Shown here: positions 32,045-43,181 of the stretch, piece by piece
Position numbering within the stretch: position 1 is the stretch's first letter
Layout of the letters: each line of letters starts with the position of its first letter
DNA from: Symbiodinium kawagutii
Lineage: Eukaryota; Sar; Dinophyceae; Suessiales; Symbiodiniaceae
DNA: 64,000 nt
Assembly: GCA_009767595.1 (NCBI GenBank)
Contig: VSDK01022210.1
Coordinates: 66,976-130,975 of the forward strand
Reading direction: 5' to 3'
Notes under the pieces: model-generated
Told to the model about the DNA's origin: nothing
Seen by the model: only the letters and a program-made list of their open reading frames with translations
Database searches by the model: none
Made by a program: the position numbers and the translations under genes

Positions 32045-32420
32045 AGACTGCCATGTTGACAGAGCTCTTAGTGTCACAGCTTGGAAGGCTCTGTTGGCTT
32101 CTGCTTTTTCTGGGTACTCCTTGCCACAGGCGACGCTTTGCCAGGCACAGTTGGACGCGCAGGGCCGCTCTCTGTGTCCGTTGACTCGCCTGTCGGGGCG
32201 CTGGCCTGAGTTCTGCTTCCCTGGAAAACGTGGCTAGTGCTCGCACAACTGCCCTCATATCCTGCGGGCAAGCCGCCTCAGATTTCGATCCCGTGCGCCT
32301 TTATTTCAAGTGCGCCCGGAATCTGCCCCAAGTGCCCCAAGTGAACTCTTTGCCGCAGTGCTTGCACCTCGTTCCATGTGCAGGTCTGCTAGACCTGTCT
32401 GATGCTGGCAGGTGTTAGAG
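32045..32420 (-). pseudogene. BED-type zinc-finger remnant (hAT-like)
   Basis: The minus frame has CKHCGKEF, then RFRAHL, then RRTGSKSEAACPQDMRAVV. This is the C-x2-C ... H-x(n)-C layout and TG..., ACP, D-[VM]-R wording of BED fingers found in hAT transposases and related proteins. A TAA follows RFRAHLK and the frame then continues, so the copy is broken. Downstream it is Arg/Gln-rich (FSREAELRPAPRQASQRTQ) and then merges with low-complexity DNA. No catalytic domain is visible. Confidence 0.5.
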
Positions 32421-32439
32421 GCTTCCAGTTGGAATGAAC

Positions 32440-32600
32440 GATGGCTGGCCTTGGCCCTGCAACTCTTCGTTTTCTCTGCATCCCATCCTTCAGAGTCATC
32501 CATGTCCGCCAGGGCAAGCGCATGAAAACGAAAGAGCAAACTTCTGCCAACATTTTCGTACCCATCTGCAAACTCAGTAGCAAATTTCATCGGCGTTTGC
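32440..32600 (-). CDS. Acidic frame upstream of the BED remnant
   Basis: The minus frame reads FATEFADGYENVGRSLLFRF then ALALADMDDSEGWDAEKTK. It is in another phase from the BED-like segment and may be an upstream part of the same broken gene. Function unknown. Confidence 0.3.
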
Positions 32601-32649
32601 CATGGTTAATTCTGGATATAGGGTAACCAATCGTTGATACGGGATGGTA

Positions 32650-33360
32650 AACCAAAAGTGATCACAACAGGCTCAACCAACGGGATCCTTAGCCTGTGGT
32701 TAATTTCATGTCCAATCAAAAAAATCATGTAGTGTTTCCCGTCATGGTTTAGTTGCAGCAGTTGCTAAATGATGGCTGATGCTATGATACTCTGAAGCGC
32801 AGTGATGGCTAGTAGGGCTTTACCTGTTATACATGCTTGTACCCTGATGTCTAGTACCGTGTGCCAATACTACATCCTTCGAAAGACACTTAACCATCAC
32901 CAAGGGCTAGTTTGATCGGATGGCATGGCTAATCACGAGCCATGCTAGTCAATTAGTTGGTTGACATACTCACTAAAACTCTCACTCCACCATGTTTCAA
33001 CATCATGCTGGAGAGGCTCCGGCAGCCGAAACTTGGTTCATGGTTCGCTGTTTGATGATGGCTGAGGTCAAAACATGCATGGTCAATAATGGCCCGTGAT
33101 GGTTGACAATCAATCATGGTTGACATTGGCTAACCATACTCAACAATGGTGAGACATGATTAATTTTGGCTCAATACTTATATATCATACATGGTTCACT
33201 AAATACTCCATATTCATTTTGACTAAATAGTGTCGGATTTACCGCTGATCAATCATTCACCAATATTTCTAGCTAACAATTCTCCACTTATCAGTCACTA
33301 GCCAAGATTACCAACCGAAGCATTCATCAAGATGCACAATAAACAAAAATCCGTTGATCA
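32650..33360. other. Low-complexity stretch
   Basis: ATGGTTGACA and CTAACCAT words dominate. No frame or element is supported. Confidence 0.5.
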
Positions 33361-33385
33361 TGGCTAAATAATAACTAACCATTTA

Positions 33386-33479
33386 CTGGTTGGTGGTTTC
33401 AACCCCTATGAAAAATATTAGTCAACAAACCAACTGTTCATAGCCACTAGGGAAAATAAAAAATGATTGAAACCACCAG
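33386..33479. mobile_element. Family A element, best-preserved copy, intron candidate
   Basis: The left end is CTGGTTGGTGGTTTCAACC, then CCTATGAAAAATATTAGTC, the interior has TAGGGAAAATAAAA, and the right end is TTGAAACCACCAG then CCA. The arms form a 17-bp imperfect inverted repeat of YTGGYTGGTGGTTTCAA. Read on the minus strand it has GT next to the exon at 33477-33607 and ends in CCAG, giving a 91-nt intron. Confidence 0.85.
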
Positions 33480-33607
33480 CCACTTGATCATTGATCATGG
33501 CTTGATAAGGGTTCACTGACGGTGAATACTCATCACGGGGCGCAGGGAGCTGGGTTTTGGGCGTATCCGCTGCCAAACCCTGCACGGAGATACCTTCCCG
33601 TTTCAGC
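33477..33607 (-). CDS. 131-nt exon ending at a family A element
   Basis: The acceptor is CCATTTCCCAG|GCTGAAACG and the donor GTGGCTG|GTGGTTTCAATC. The frame reads LKREGISVQGLAADTPKTQ then LPAPRDEYSPSVNPYQAMI and NDQVAG with no stop. The residue make-up is clearly coding-like. The intron then consists of the family A element, after which the frame meets a stop within a few codons, so this may be near the end of a gene. Not recognised. Confidence 0.6.
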
Positions 33608-33734
33608 CTGGGAAATGGCGGCTGGCGCCAGCATGGGGAAAATGGATATCTATGATAAGGATTGATGGTTGGCTGCTTAATGGCAGCCAAAAAATGATGA
33701 ACGATGGTGATAGAGGGTGGATGGTGGATGGCGG

Positions 33735-34112
<378 letters not shown>

Positions 34113-34199
34113 GATGAATAAGAAGAAGAAAATTATGATGATGTTGATGATGAGGATCCCGATGAATCACACACACACTTACTACAACCATACCTCATA

Positions 34200-35330
34200 C
34201 CAAAGCTTGGCTACCCATAAAATTGCACCTGTGAGTTTGAGTTCAGCGAGTAGTAGGGTCGATGGATCGCCATCCCCAAATAATGGTACATCATTGCGCT
34301 TGATCATGGCTCATTGTGCAGCAACTTCACCCGCACTAAGGAGGATCACAGCTGTCGCAGGGTTGGCTTGGAGGCTGGGACGCCGCCAGCGAACCATGCT
34401 GATGCTTTTAACTCCCAGGTAGCGTTGCATCAAGGGGTGGCAGCATTGTCCATATTGGGAAACACCTTGGAGGATTTCCAAAAATGTGGCAAATAGCTAT
34501 TAGATGCCATCAGTGTAGTTGGGTCATTACAGGATATTACATAGTGTTTTCACAGGTAAATAATTATATAATGGTAAATAGCCATGGACCATGGGCCATT
34601 GGATTACAAAAAATGACCACAAAATTGAATCCCCTAACATTAGCCGTGACAACCCATGACTATCCATGACTCCCGGTCATGGACCTGTGATTCTACACCC
34701 GTTGCGTCAATGCCACGAAGGTTGATAATGGACACAGGAAACTCCTTGAAGCAGTTGGCAGCTGCAAATTCAACCATCAGAATCTCCAACAATATGGATG
34801 GGATCATTGCAACCATCAAATTTTCCTATGAGAGTTCCAACCATCAAACAAATCAAAATTGATGATCCATCTGCATCCACCCTAGAATTGTGGCGGCCAG
34901 AATGGGTTGAGTCATCGGTTTAATGGGTGGTTTGCATCGGTGTAATGGGTGGTTCCCTATAGGACCGGTTGGAACCCGGATCTCCACCCCACTATATACC
35001 TAAGGAATCACCAACCAACTGGTCGCAATGATCCCTGTGGCTGCTGGTTGTGCTCGTCCATCCATTGGCATGCCGTGGTTGACAGCTCTATTGGGTCGAT
35101 CACGTTTGGTTCAAACCCAGCGTTGGTCCTGGCTTTATGCGTTGGCTGTTCCAAAGTCCTTTAGAAAGTGAAGCCTTGAGTGCCTCCAGGCACACCGTGC
35201 ACCAAGAGGGCCCGGGGCTCATCCAAACCGCACCTATGCATCATGCATATCATCAACCAGTATCATACAAGATCATAGAGCTACAAGTGTTGGTCGGGCA
35301 TTGGATGGCTGGTCCTAAATCAATTTCTGG
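34200..35330. other. Non-coding with small GC-richer patches
   Basis: Patches at 34320-34440 and 35110-35230 show weak plus frames (for example SKRLE-poor, Gly/Pro-rich peptides) without splice sites. No element of families A-C is seen. Confidence 0.35.
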
Positions 35331-35486
35331 CTGACCCTCATCTCAGCTCCATGAGTTCCGCAAACATCATGGTCTCCAACACACCCACTGCGTGTTCAGT
35401 GAACTGTTGTTGCACGAGCAAGCCCGAGAAAGTCAAGGAATTGACGCAGAAACACCTCATGCTACTTCCTTCAATGCAATACTTAC

Positions 35487-35619
35487 CACCATCCATACAT
35501 TTTGTGGGAACCATGGTGGCAATCGGGCGATCATAAACTTTCCCGCAGCACCCAGGTCGGTCCCCCAACATCAGCTTGTCAAAGGAGTAATTGTGGAAGA
35601 CCTTCTTGTACTTCTCATC
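35487..35619 (-). CDS. 133-nt Cys-containing exon
   Basis: The acceptor is GTTTGCTGCCAG|GATGAG with a pyrimidine-rich lead. The donor is GATGGTG|GTAAGTATT, a consensus GTAAGT. The frame reads DEKYKKVFHNYSFDKLMLG then DRPGCCGKVYDRPIATMVP and TKCMDG. A family B element (35652-35756) ends 33 nt upstream on the same strand, consistent with that element forming the preceding intron. The frame stays open to 35338, so read-through is the alternative. Not recognised. Confidence 0.6.
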
Positions 35620-35651
35620 CTGGCAGCAAACAGCAACCATGCAGCCATACA

Positions 35652-35756
35652 TGGTGGTTTCTCAAGCCATAGGGGTACCCCTAAATCATCCACTAATAGT
35701 CATTTATAGTAATAAACCAACCATTTTTGGGGGTCCCCTATTTTGAGAAACCACCA
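35652..35756. mobile_element. Family B inverted-repeat element
   Basis: The left arm is TGGTGGTTTCTCAAGCCAT then AGGGGTACCCC. The right arm is GGGGGTCCCCTATTTTGAG then AAACCACCA. Interior: AATAAACCAACCATTTTT, shared with 57450-57553. Confidence 0.85.
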
Positions 35757-35879
35757 CATTTCTTCTTCCAAACCAAACAAGTTGGAAAACAACAAAGACT
35801 TGTAAAGTCACACGGATGTTGACTTGTTAAACCAAACATGCAGTGAACATGATGATCATGACTGTAACTTTCCTGTGAC

Positions 35880-36125
35880 ATGGCCATGTTTGGGTTCCAT
35901 GTTGAGCTTGAAAAAGTAGATGTTTGGTGCTCTCACCTTCAGCTATTCACAGATTCTAGCTCCAAAAGGCTGCGAGTCGCGGCAGCAACCAGGTCTCTTG
36001 GTAGGTGCTACTTTGCTTGTAAAACAGCATCACTAGTATACCATAACTCAAGGACACCCATGATCCGTAGCCCGATTAGATTCTACCGGCAATCTCAAAA
36101 AACAACTACACTGGTCCAAGTTTGA
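35880..36125 (+). CDS. Coding-like ORF with ATG, product unknown
   Basis: The 81-codon plus frame starts MAMFGFHVELEKVDVWCSH and contains SSKRLRVAAATRSLGRCYF before TGA. The opposite strand has several stops, so this strand is favoured. No domain is recognised. Confidence 0.4.
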   Translation: MAMFGFHVELEKVDVWCSHLQLFTDSSSKRLRVAAATRSLGRCYFACKTASLVYHNSRTPMIRSPIRFYRQSQKTTTLVQV

Positions 36126-36540
36126 TACCGTCACGGTGCATGGCCGGATGAAAGCGGATCCCGCAACTGGTGAGGACATCAAACATGCTATCCCGGCGAC
36201 TCGCACACACCCCTGACGTGTATGGGAAGTGTCATGGCCAGTATTAACAAAGATTTGTAGAATTCAAAGGAATTCACCCAGGCCAAACTTCATCTTCAGC
36301 TAAAAAGTCAAGGGGAACATGTGCCAACAGGCCAATCAATCAGAGTTCCGGACTTTAGGGTCAATGTGCTCAAGGTTTGTGGCGTGGTCAAATTGCAAGA
36401 GCATTGGCTGCAAGCAATGAATTCAGTTGGGTTTCAGCTTTCTGTTGCGGTTTCGGTTTGAGTGCTTTTTGGTTGTTGGGTTTCCACGTTGAGGTTTAAT
36501 TAGTGCTGTGCTGATATTCGTAATTCAATGGGTTTGGGTG

Positions 36541-37048
36541 TTAGAAACGATGGTGAGGATAAGGATTATTTGAATGAAGTCTCAGTTCCAACCGGAGCTG
36601 CGCAATGAACTTTGACGTTTGCATGTTGCGCAAAACTTGCGAACGCACAAGACCGTATCGTAAGTACCAATTATGTACTGTGACTGATTCGGAATGGGAC
36701 TGCCGGGAATGGGACGCGTGCAAATTGAAGGGGTTTGGCCGTACCTTTTGATGCATGTGGCTTGATAATCCATCCTGATATACAAGCGCTTTGGCTGATA
36801 TACTGATCGCACACTAACTTGGACATGGCTTGGAATGTTTATGGATATGCACTTCGAAAAACATTCTGCGGCCGAATTCCAACAATAGCCATTGACCAAC
36901 CGATATGGTTCATATTTGGGCTGGCCGTATCGATGTCATCTGGTTGCAATCTGAGGATGAACTGTTGGCTGTGGCAATGACCAGTGGCGGACATGATAAG
37001 AATCACAGATTCCCCAAAGTACAACGGTCTTAAATCCAGCACACCCAA
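36541..37048 (-). CDS. Region of overlapping coding-like frames, possible frameshift
   Basis: The first frame (37048-36839) reads LRPLYFGESVILIMSATGH then FILRLQPDDIDTASPNMNH. A second (36899-36582) continues with IPSHVQVSVRSVYQPKRLY and SPIPNQSQYIIGTYDTVLC. A third phase (36756-36541) is also open (HNWYLRYGLVRSQVLRNMQ). This looks like one decayed or intron-split gene on the minus strand. No family is recognised. Confidence 0.4.
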
Positions 37049-37793
37049 CTTGAAGGTTTGTCAACCTGAATGTTACCTATGATTCGATATGTTTTACCTT
37101 GGGGCTTTATGAGCTTGTACGTACTTCATGGGTGCTGCCAGCCACGATAAAAACTATCACTTCAGCACCGACTTCATGTCCTACACCCAAAATGTCTGGC
37201 CCTGGCCTCGAAATACTTCTGGAATTTTCTTTGAATAAGTCCTTGCAAACACAGGGAGGTCGCTTAGAAGCCCCTGGGAGTAGGGTGCTTGATTAGTTAT
37301 CCTAAAAGTGCCAGTTTTTGCCACCCCCCTGCTATTAGCCGCAGCCATTTTTCATACTGCGATTGCAGCATTTGCGATGGTGTTTGTTCTTTACAATTCG
37401 CCACTGTTTTCAAGTGTTCTCAATGGACAACAAAACGTTATTGCACAGTCAGCGTCAATCAACCAACGGAATATCATTCGCATGTCAGCTGCTAAATATA
37501 TAATTAATAGTCAGTTTGCAGCTATGTGAAGCGGCTCGTACTGATTGTGTGAAAAGTATCTCCACTACTCCAGTCATTGTTGTTCATCGGCAAACACTCA
37601 TACTAAGCCATTGCTCAATCTTATGCAATAAGTTCGCTCATCAGTCCAAAACACAAACAAGCAATCGCTCAACTGAGCAGCCCTTTTCACATACATGGAT
37701 TACATGGACTATAAAATCCCAATGTCCGGCTCTTAGTGTCATCACTATTTGCCATAAGTTGTGCCATCACTAATCAATGAAATTCACTACTAG

Positions 37794-37905
37794 CACGCTG
37801 GTATCCTGCGTCGCTCCCACCAGGTGAAAGTAGCGGTCAATTTCTGCTGGAAGAAGGCGCTGCAAAGAATGCAGATGCGTATGTTGGATGGTGATTCAAG
37901 GACTG
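37794..37905 (+). CDS. Exon 1 of a two-exon frame split by a family A element
   Basis: The acceptor is TTCACTACTAG|CACGC and the donor AGGACTG|GTTGGTGG. The frame HAGILRRSHQVKVAVNFCW then KKALQRMQMRMLDGDSRT ends in phase 1. Basic residues dominate. Joining to 37998 restores the frame (G|CC gives Ala). A TAG directly precedes the exon, so it must be entered by splicing or start elsewhere. Confidence 0.6.
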
Positions 37906-37997
37906 GTTGGTGGTTTCAACCCCCATGAAAATATGTTTGTCAACCAACCATGTGTTAATGATTGATTAAGGAATTAGGGACAAAAATAAATCGCCAG
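37903..37997. mobile_element. Family A element acting as a 92-nt intron
   Basis: The left end is CTGGTTGGTGGTTTCAACC then CCCATGAAAA. The interior has GTCAACCAACC and GGGACAAAAATAAA. The right end is TCGCCAGCCAAA. The intron would run 37906-37997 (GT...AG) and both flanks are open in one phase. Confidence 0.75.
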
Positions 37998-38083
37998 CCA
38001 AAGGAACATTTGTTTGCAACCACAACAAAAGCCAACTCACTCAATGGTCAATGTTGCAAATAACTACTCACAGGAAACAATGA
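37998..38083 (+). CDS. Exon 2 of the two-exon frame
   Basis: The frame begins CCAAAGG, continues AKGTFVCNHNKSQLTQW then SMLQITTHRKQ and stops at TGA (38081-38083). It is short and polar, and may be the C-terminus or a decayed end. The phase match with 37794-37905 is the main support. Confidence 0.5.
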
Positions 38084-38307
38084 CCAGTGGTATTGACCCA
38101 AGCGGCAGACTAACAACAAGTGTGAACCGGATATTATCCAGCACCTTGGAAACATAACTTTTGACATTTGGAATCTCAACTCGGGCATACATCATGTCAT
38201 GTGTACCAACATGTGACAGGTCGGCCACTAATAAACCATAAGTTGGTGTAAAACTGGGACCTAGGGTGAGTTGCGGTAGATATCACCAACGTTCGGTGTC
38301 TTGTGAA

Positions 38308-39330
38308 TCATGGGGGCCCGGTCCCTTGTGCCAACACGACCTTCCACAAGCAAATAGCCGGATGCGATGCTCGGCACGCCATCATCTTACAAGCGCGGCA
38401 ACCGATGCACATCCTCGCCTGCCACACCTGCCAACAACACGTCCGCCACACCAAAGTGGGCACTGGACCTGCTTCCTGCGCGGCCAGAAGCTTCTGCGAT
38501 GGAGGGAGCTCACACACCGTCTTATCAGAGATGCGGGTCGACGGAGATTGTTGTGTCCATATGTCAGGTTGGCAAATGATGTGAACATCATCTAAGTATG
38601 CGCCCAAGAATTCGTCAGGGAGGAGCTGAGTGGCAGCGACTTCGAGAGCATGGTGTTGCCCAAGGGCGTACAGCGCAGGGGCCAAAGGGTCTCCCTGCTC
38701 GACCCCCTCGCCCACATGTCCGTCAAGCTGTGGGACATCTGCACCTGAGACAATGCCCGCAAAATGTTGTGTTTCTCCACGGTCCGACCATCTGTGGCCT
38801 TTTCTCCGATGGTGATCTCCAAAATCAGATTGGCAGCTGCCAGCATTCCGACGTGCCAGGGCGCTAAACCATTCCGAGGTGATTTCTCTGAACGACTGCT
38901 TCGGAATCGCAGCAAGCGTGGAAGCCTGCAAACACGAAGCGGGCATCGGCACACATACTAAGGCAATCGAATGCACTGGTTTGGTGTTTCGAACGTCGTC
39001 ACCACCCGAGCAGCTAGACAAGTACGGACATTCCTACCGGGCACCAGGGTGACCTGACCGGAAACCGGAAAACGCTGCAAAAGATATTGTAAAACCTCAG
39101 GAAATATGCTCTGGAGGACACTGCTGGAAATATACGCCGCTAAGCCTAGTCCCTCATTGTCTTGAACTGGACATCCTCCACACCATATAACCATGCAGCC
39201 TGAAACCTCTTCAAGCTGGAACCTACTGCCGGTGTCCCACAAACATTTCTTGATTTGCAACCCCAATCACTCAAACCCGTGGCCCGGGCGGCCGGGCAAG
39301 GACCACCAGGGGACCTTGCTTTAGTCATCT
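38308..39330 (-). pseudogene. LINE (non-LTR) reverse-transcriptase remnant
   Basis: The minus frame 39021-38308 contains EQGDPLAPALYALGQH (RT motif B, QGxP) about 30 residues before AYLDDV (RT motif C, the catalytic xxDD). The spacing and the PALYALGQH wording match the LINEs I know from dinoflagellates. Upstream the reading passes to another phase at about 38960-39266 (VLQYLLQRFPVSGQVTLVP, GRNVRTCLAARVV). Downstream of YLDD the phase drifts again. At least two frameshifts are needed, the endonuclease is absent and no intact ORF remains, so it is a dead, truncated copy. Confidence 0.8.
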
Positions 39331-39603
39331 TGAAATAAGAAAAAAGAGTAGTTACTTAGCAAATGCGAGGAATTGATTCTTTACTCTTATTTACTAAGGT
39401 TAATAATTACCCATTTCCATCATTTATCTAAAGAAGTAAAGAACCGCCGGTGATCACTTCCCTTTAGCCAACCATTATTTACCTATTACTAACGTCATAA
39501 ACCAACATAGACGCAACTCACCATTGAATTACCCTTATCAGTAACCATGACGATTGACAATTGATTCACCATCATGCACAGTCGATTGACTCATCTGCTC
39601 AAC

Positions 39604-39735
39604 CAGGGCCGCTGGCAATTACCAGCAGTACATCTCCTGCTGCAGGTCCCATGTTGTCAATCAGCAGCATAGGTCCTGCCGTGACACAAGTTGTGACACC
39701 TTTCCTGACGCCCACGTCCTGTGAAACCACCATCG
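39604..39735 (-). CDS. Exon-like frame, Gly/Val-rich, product unknown
   Basis: The minus frame reads AMVVSQDVGVRKGVTTCVT then AGPMLLIDNMGPAAGDVLL and VIASGP, ending at CGGCCCTG|GTTGAGCAG. The acceptor may be CATGCAAG|CGATGG. The alternating Val/Gly pattern suggests a beta-rich or dinucleotide-binding-like segment, but no fingerprint is complete. A plus frame overlaps. Confidence 0.45.
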
Positions 39736-40204
39736 CTTGCATGCGGGAAGGCTTGAATGCCAAGTAAGATTTGCTACGCAACACAAAGAAAAACATGTGC
39801 TATATGCAAATTGGAGTATCAATGTACCAATCGAAAATGCACATAGAAAAAAAAACAAACAATGGGAAATTACTAATTAATCACTTTCTGCTGGTCGAGC
39901 GGAATAATATATCAAATACGGCAAGAAAGTGTTTCTCGGTGGCTTTGATATACCAAAAGGGGCCGGGGTGCCTATCGTCCAAGCAAATGCCTCCATGAAA
40001 AACCTGGCACACTTTCGGCAAGCCAAAGCACCAACGCGGTGTCAATGGATCACGGAGAAATGACTGATGAAGATCATCATTTTACAGACAGAAAATGCAC
40101 CAGTGAATATGCAGTCTATTGTAGGGGTGAATAACTGTATGGATGCCAAAAGCTTGTGTTAATTCAAGAATTGCAACAGGTTTACTGAGTGGATTTGTTA
40201 TTCA

Positions 40205-40606
40205 TTGAGGACGTACTTATCTCCGTGTCAATGCGCAAATCCAAGGGGCAAAAAGATAAAACAAAGAAATGGACAAACAAAGAAGCAAAGAAACAATGAA
40301 CATGTACACCAAAAACAAATAATGCACATATCCCCTTGTTGGGTCGCATTCAAATGTTCACTCGGCCGTTTCTACAAAATGCATTCATTTGTATCCAACC
40401 CTGCCAGACATAGTTTCATGCCCGATCAGTTTGCCAGTTTTTTTTTGCAAAGTGTAGCTTACATCTCCATTACCGTTCTTCAACACAGTTCGATGATACT
40501 GCAATTATCTCGGGATGTGACCAAACATCATGGAAAAAGTGAAAAAAGTGACTCTTTTGATAGCCAAGATCTATTGCAGGTGGATGTCAGTAAGACCAAT
40601 CAATAA
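40205..40606 (+). CDS. 133-codon coding-like ORF, product unknown
   Basis: The plus frame starts basic (KKIKQRNGQTKKQRNNEHV) and continues HISPCWVAFKCSLGRFYKM, HSFMPDQFASFFLQSVAYI and HGKSEKSDSFDSQDLLQVD before TAA at 40604. It is one of the longer non-repetitive frames in the window. An ATG is not at its first codon. No domain is recognised. Confidence 0.4.
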   Translation: MRTYLSPCQCANPRGKKIKQRNGQTKKQRNNEHVHQKQIMHISPCWVAFKCSLGRFYKMHSFVSNPARHSFMPDQFASFFLQSVAYISITVLQHSSMILQLSRDVTKHHGKSEKSDSFDSQDLLQVDVSKTNQ

Positions 40607-40910
40607 TCAATAATTCCATCAATTCAAGGTTTGCGTCTGTATCACCACAGTACAAAATACAAGAGGGCTGGGACAACATGCAACCTCAAGAATAGGCTTC
40701 TCCCTATGTTTTGCACATTGTTTCCAACCATCCTTCAACTCCATGTCATATTTCCCCAATAGAATTATGATTATGATCGAAAATCACCATTGTTTTCTTA
40801 AACAACATTTGCTTGCATGGCCGATTAAGCACCAACAGCTCACAACTGATCAAAAATCTTGCAGTATGTCGAACTAACATGTGAGATAGTAAAGAATAGT
40901 TGCCACATGG

Positions 40911-41195
40911 CTGTGGGTCAAAACCCCGTACCCCTGGTTCCCTCCTATTAACCATTGTTTTCCCTAGGGTTTGTTGGTCATTATCAACCATTATTGGTTG
41001 GTTAACTGCTTGACCCAGCTCGCCACATGTTGCCATCCGCATGTTTGTCAAACTACATGTTCAACTCCTCAGGTTGTTATTCGGCTGTGGGTCATAACCC
41101 TGTACCCCTGGTTCCCCTATCATTAACCATTGTTTTCCTTACTATTGCTGGTGGTTATCCTTCATTAGTTGGTTGGTTAACTGCTTGACCCATAG
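40911..41195 (+). mobile_element. Tandemly duplicated family C element with flank
   Basis: Copy 1 starts CTGTGGGTCAAAACCCCG at 40911 and copy 2 starts CTGTGGGTCATAACCC at 41085, a 174-bp period. Each ends TTAACTGCTTGACCCA. The 65-bp piece between them (CCACATGTTGCCATCC...CTCCTCAGGTTG) is repeated after copy 2 (41195-41255). So an element plus adjoining, possibly exonic, DNA was duplicated together. Confidence 0.85.
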
Positions 41196-41359
41196 CCACA
41201 TGTTGCCATCCATGTTTGTCAAACTACATGTTCGACTCCTCAGGTTGGGATATAGCTGGTATATCCACTACTATTGTTGGCTGCTATCCCCTACTATCAA
41301 CCATTAACCATTGGTTGCTTGGTTAATATTAACCCACGGCTAGTTGTTCCCTATTGCTC

Positions 41360-41515
41360 ACAGGAAGACTGCCCCTCCGTGGAATCCCCAGCCACCCCCG
41401 GTCCATCGCCAAAATCCACATCGGGCCCGCAGTAGGCCGTAGCACACACCACCTGCCCAACATGGCAAGGCGTCTGACCACGTTGGCCTCACCGCCGCGT
41501 CATCGAGGACTGGTT
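41360..41515. other. GC-rich island, probable exon, strand uncertain
   Basis: A plus frame (SIAKIHIGPAVGRSTHHLP, NMARRLTTLASPPRHRGL) and minus frames are open. The left flank carries a family C-like arm (TTAACCCACGGCTAG, 41329-41344) and CCA words, and the right flank is ATGGTTGAT-rich. Confidence 0.4.
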
Positions 41516-41599
41516 GTTAATGATGGTTGATGCGTGGTCAACCAATGGTAACTGATAAGGAGCAATATATAATGTAAATATATAATGTATATGAATATT

Positions 41600-41634
<35 letters not shown>
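41600..41634. repeat. (AT)n(GT)n microsatellite
   Basis: An AT run passes directly into a GT run. Confidence 0.9.
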
Positions 41635-41891
41635 AAATTTATTTGAAAATAGTGACAGATTTAGACATATATTGGTCATTGTTTTAAATGTGGTTTGGTT
41701 TTAGTGGTTAATGAAGGTGAATGATCGTTGATGATGGTTGCTCGTGGTTGCTGATGCTTGACGGGGTTAGTGATGGTTGTTCATGGTGGTCGATCACGGC
41801 CATTGATGGATGATGGTTTTGATGCTGGTGGCTGATTCAGAATCTGTCATGCATGGTCGGTAAGAATTGGAATGCACAAATGGATGATTGA

Positions 41892-41944
41892 CTGGCTGGT
41901 GGTTTCAACCCGTATGATCAATATGCGTCAATACCACCAACTAG
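41892..41944. mobile_element. Family A element, truncated
   Basis: The left end is CTGGCTGGTGGTTTCAACC then CGTATGATCAATATG. Only about 50 bp can be aligned, ending ACCACCAACTAG. Confidence 0.6.
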
Positions 41945-41999
41945 ATGATTCTTGTTGGGCATTTTACGTTGGCCATTTTGGATGGTATTATAGGCTGTG

Positions 42000-43180
42000 A
42001 TTGATAGCTGGAATGAGTAACAGCGAATGATTCAACCACTGATGATGACCAAGCAATGGTTGACCATGGTCAATATCCAAAAACAACGGTCGATGATCAT
42101 GCTGATAAATGGCGGTCCTCTAGTTTAGCATAATCGTGAATGGTAAGCAACGAACATCACAAATACCAAACAAAGCAAATGATAGCTCAACCTAGTCATG
42201 GTTCATACCCCTGTCGGGACCGGCACTCAGCGTGATTAGCAAGTATCAACCAGCATTGAGATATCTTCAACCATTGCGTGCGCAGGCTTGTCTTCTCCCT
42301 CTTCATATTGTCAAACCGCTCGCCTGCTGCTGGATTGAATCGCAGCTAGGTCAGCTTTCAGACAGGGGTGCAGGTGCTTTCACCACCATTTTCACAAGTC
42401 TCAATCACAATTGTTAACACCAGAAATCCATCGGTAACCATGATTGACCTTCACTTTTTACCATCCATGATTCTCCGTCATCGACCAGTGCGAATCATCA
42501 TTAAGCAGCCAGGCAATGGTTATTTGTCATTTCCATCATGAGCTAACAAGAAGCCATCACTAACTTTTCTCTCCCGATCGCCTTCTCAAGGAATTTAGCA
42601 ATGCTAAAACCGAGTGAAAACAACCTCTCTGACCAAGGGAAGAAGAAGTGTCAGCAACTGATGGTATCAGCAACTATGGTTATTGGTTATTGATAGTCAG
42701 CAACTGGGATGATATCAATCAGCTGCTTCATTTCGTCCTCCCAGCACTAACTATGATTGTCTACAATTTCCCACCATCATCAATCATGGTTATTGGCGCA
42801 TGTTTTGCCGTTACCATCCACGCCGTCCCGCTGGCCTAAGTTCACCTGGGCGATGGGGCATAGTCGCAAGCAAACGTATATCTCAATAGAATTTGAGATA
42901 AAGAAATATATATATATACATAAGTATATACGGTTGCAACAAATGATCATTCAAGTATAAAATTACATGTGTTTTTTTAAACTATCTACATATGCACATA
43001 CATATACATATGTGTGTGTATGAAACAATTTAGTGGTATACGTATGTGGGTGCGCACGTAAAATGTACAAAAACACTTGCGCATAACTATACGCAAATGC
43101 AGCAACACACACAAATATGGATTATAACATTTGCGTGTACTAACAAATACTTCACATTTGCAACAGAACTTACAACCAAT
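42000..43180. other. No supportable gene
   Basis: Short weak frames at 42232-42417 and 42648-42839, then AT-rich DNA with TATATACATA words from 42890 to 43140. Confidence 0.4.
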
Positions 43181-43181
43181 A

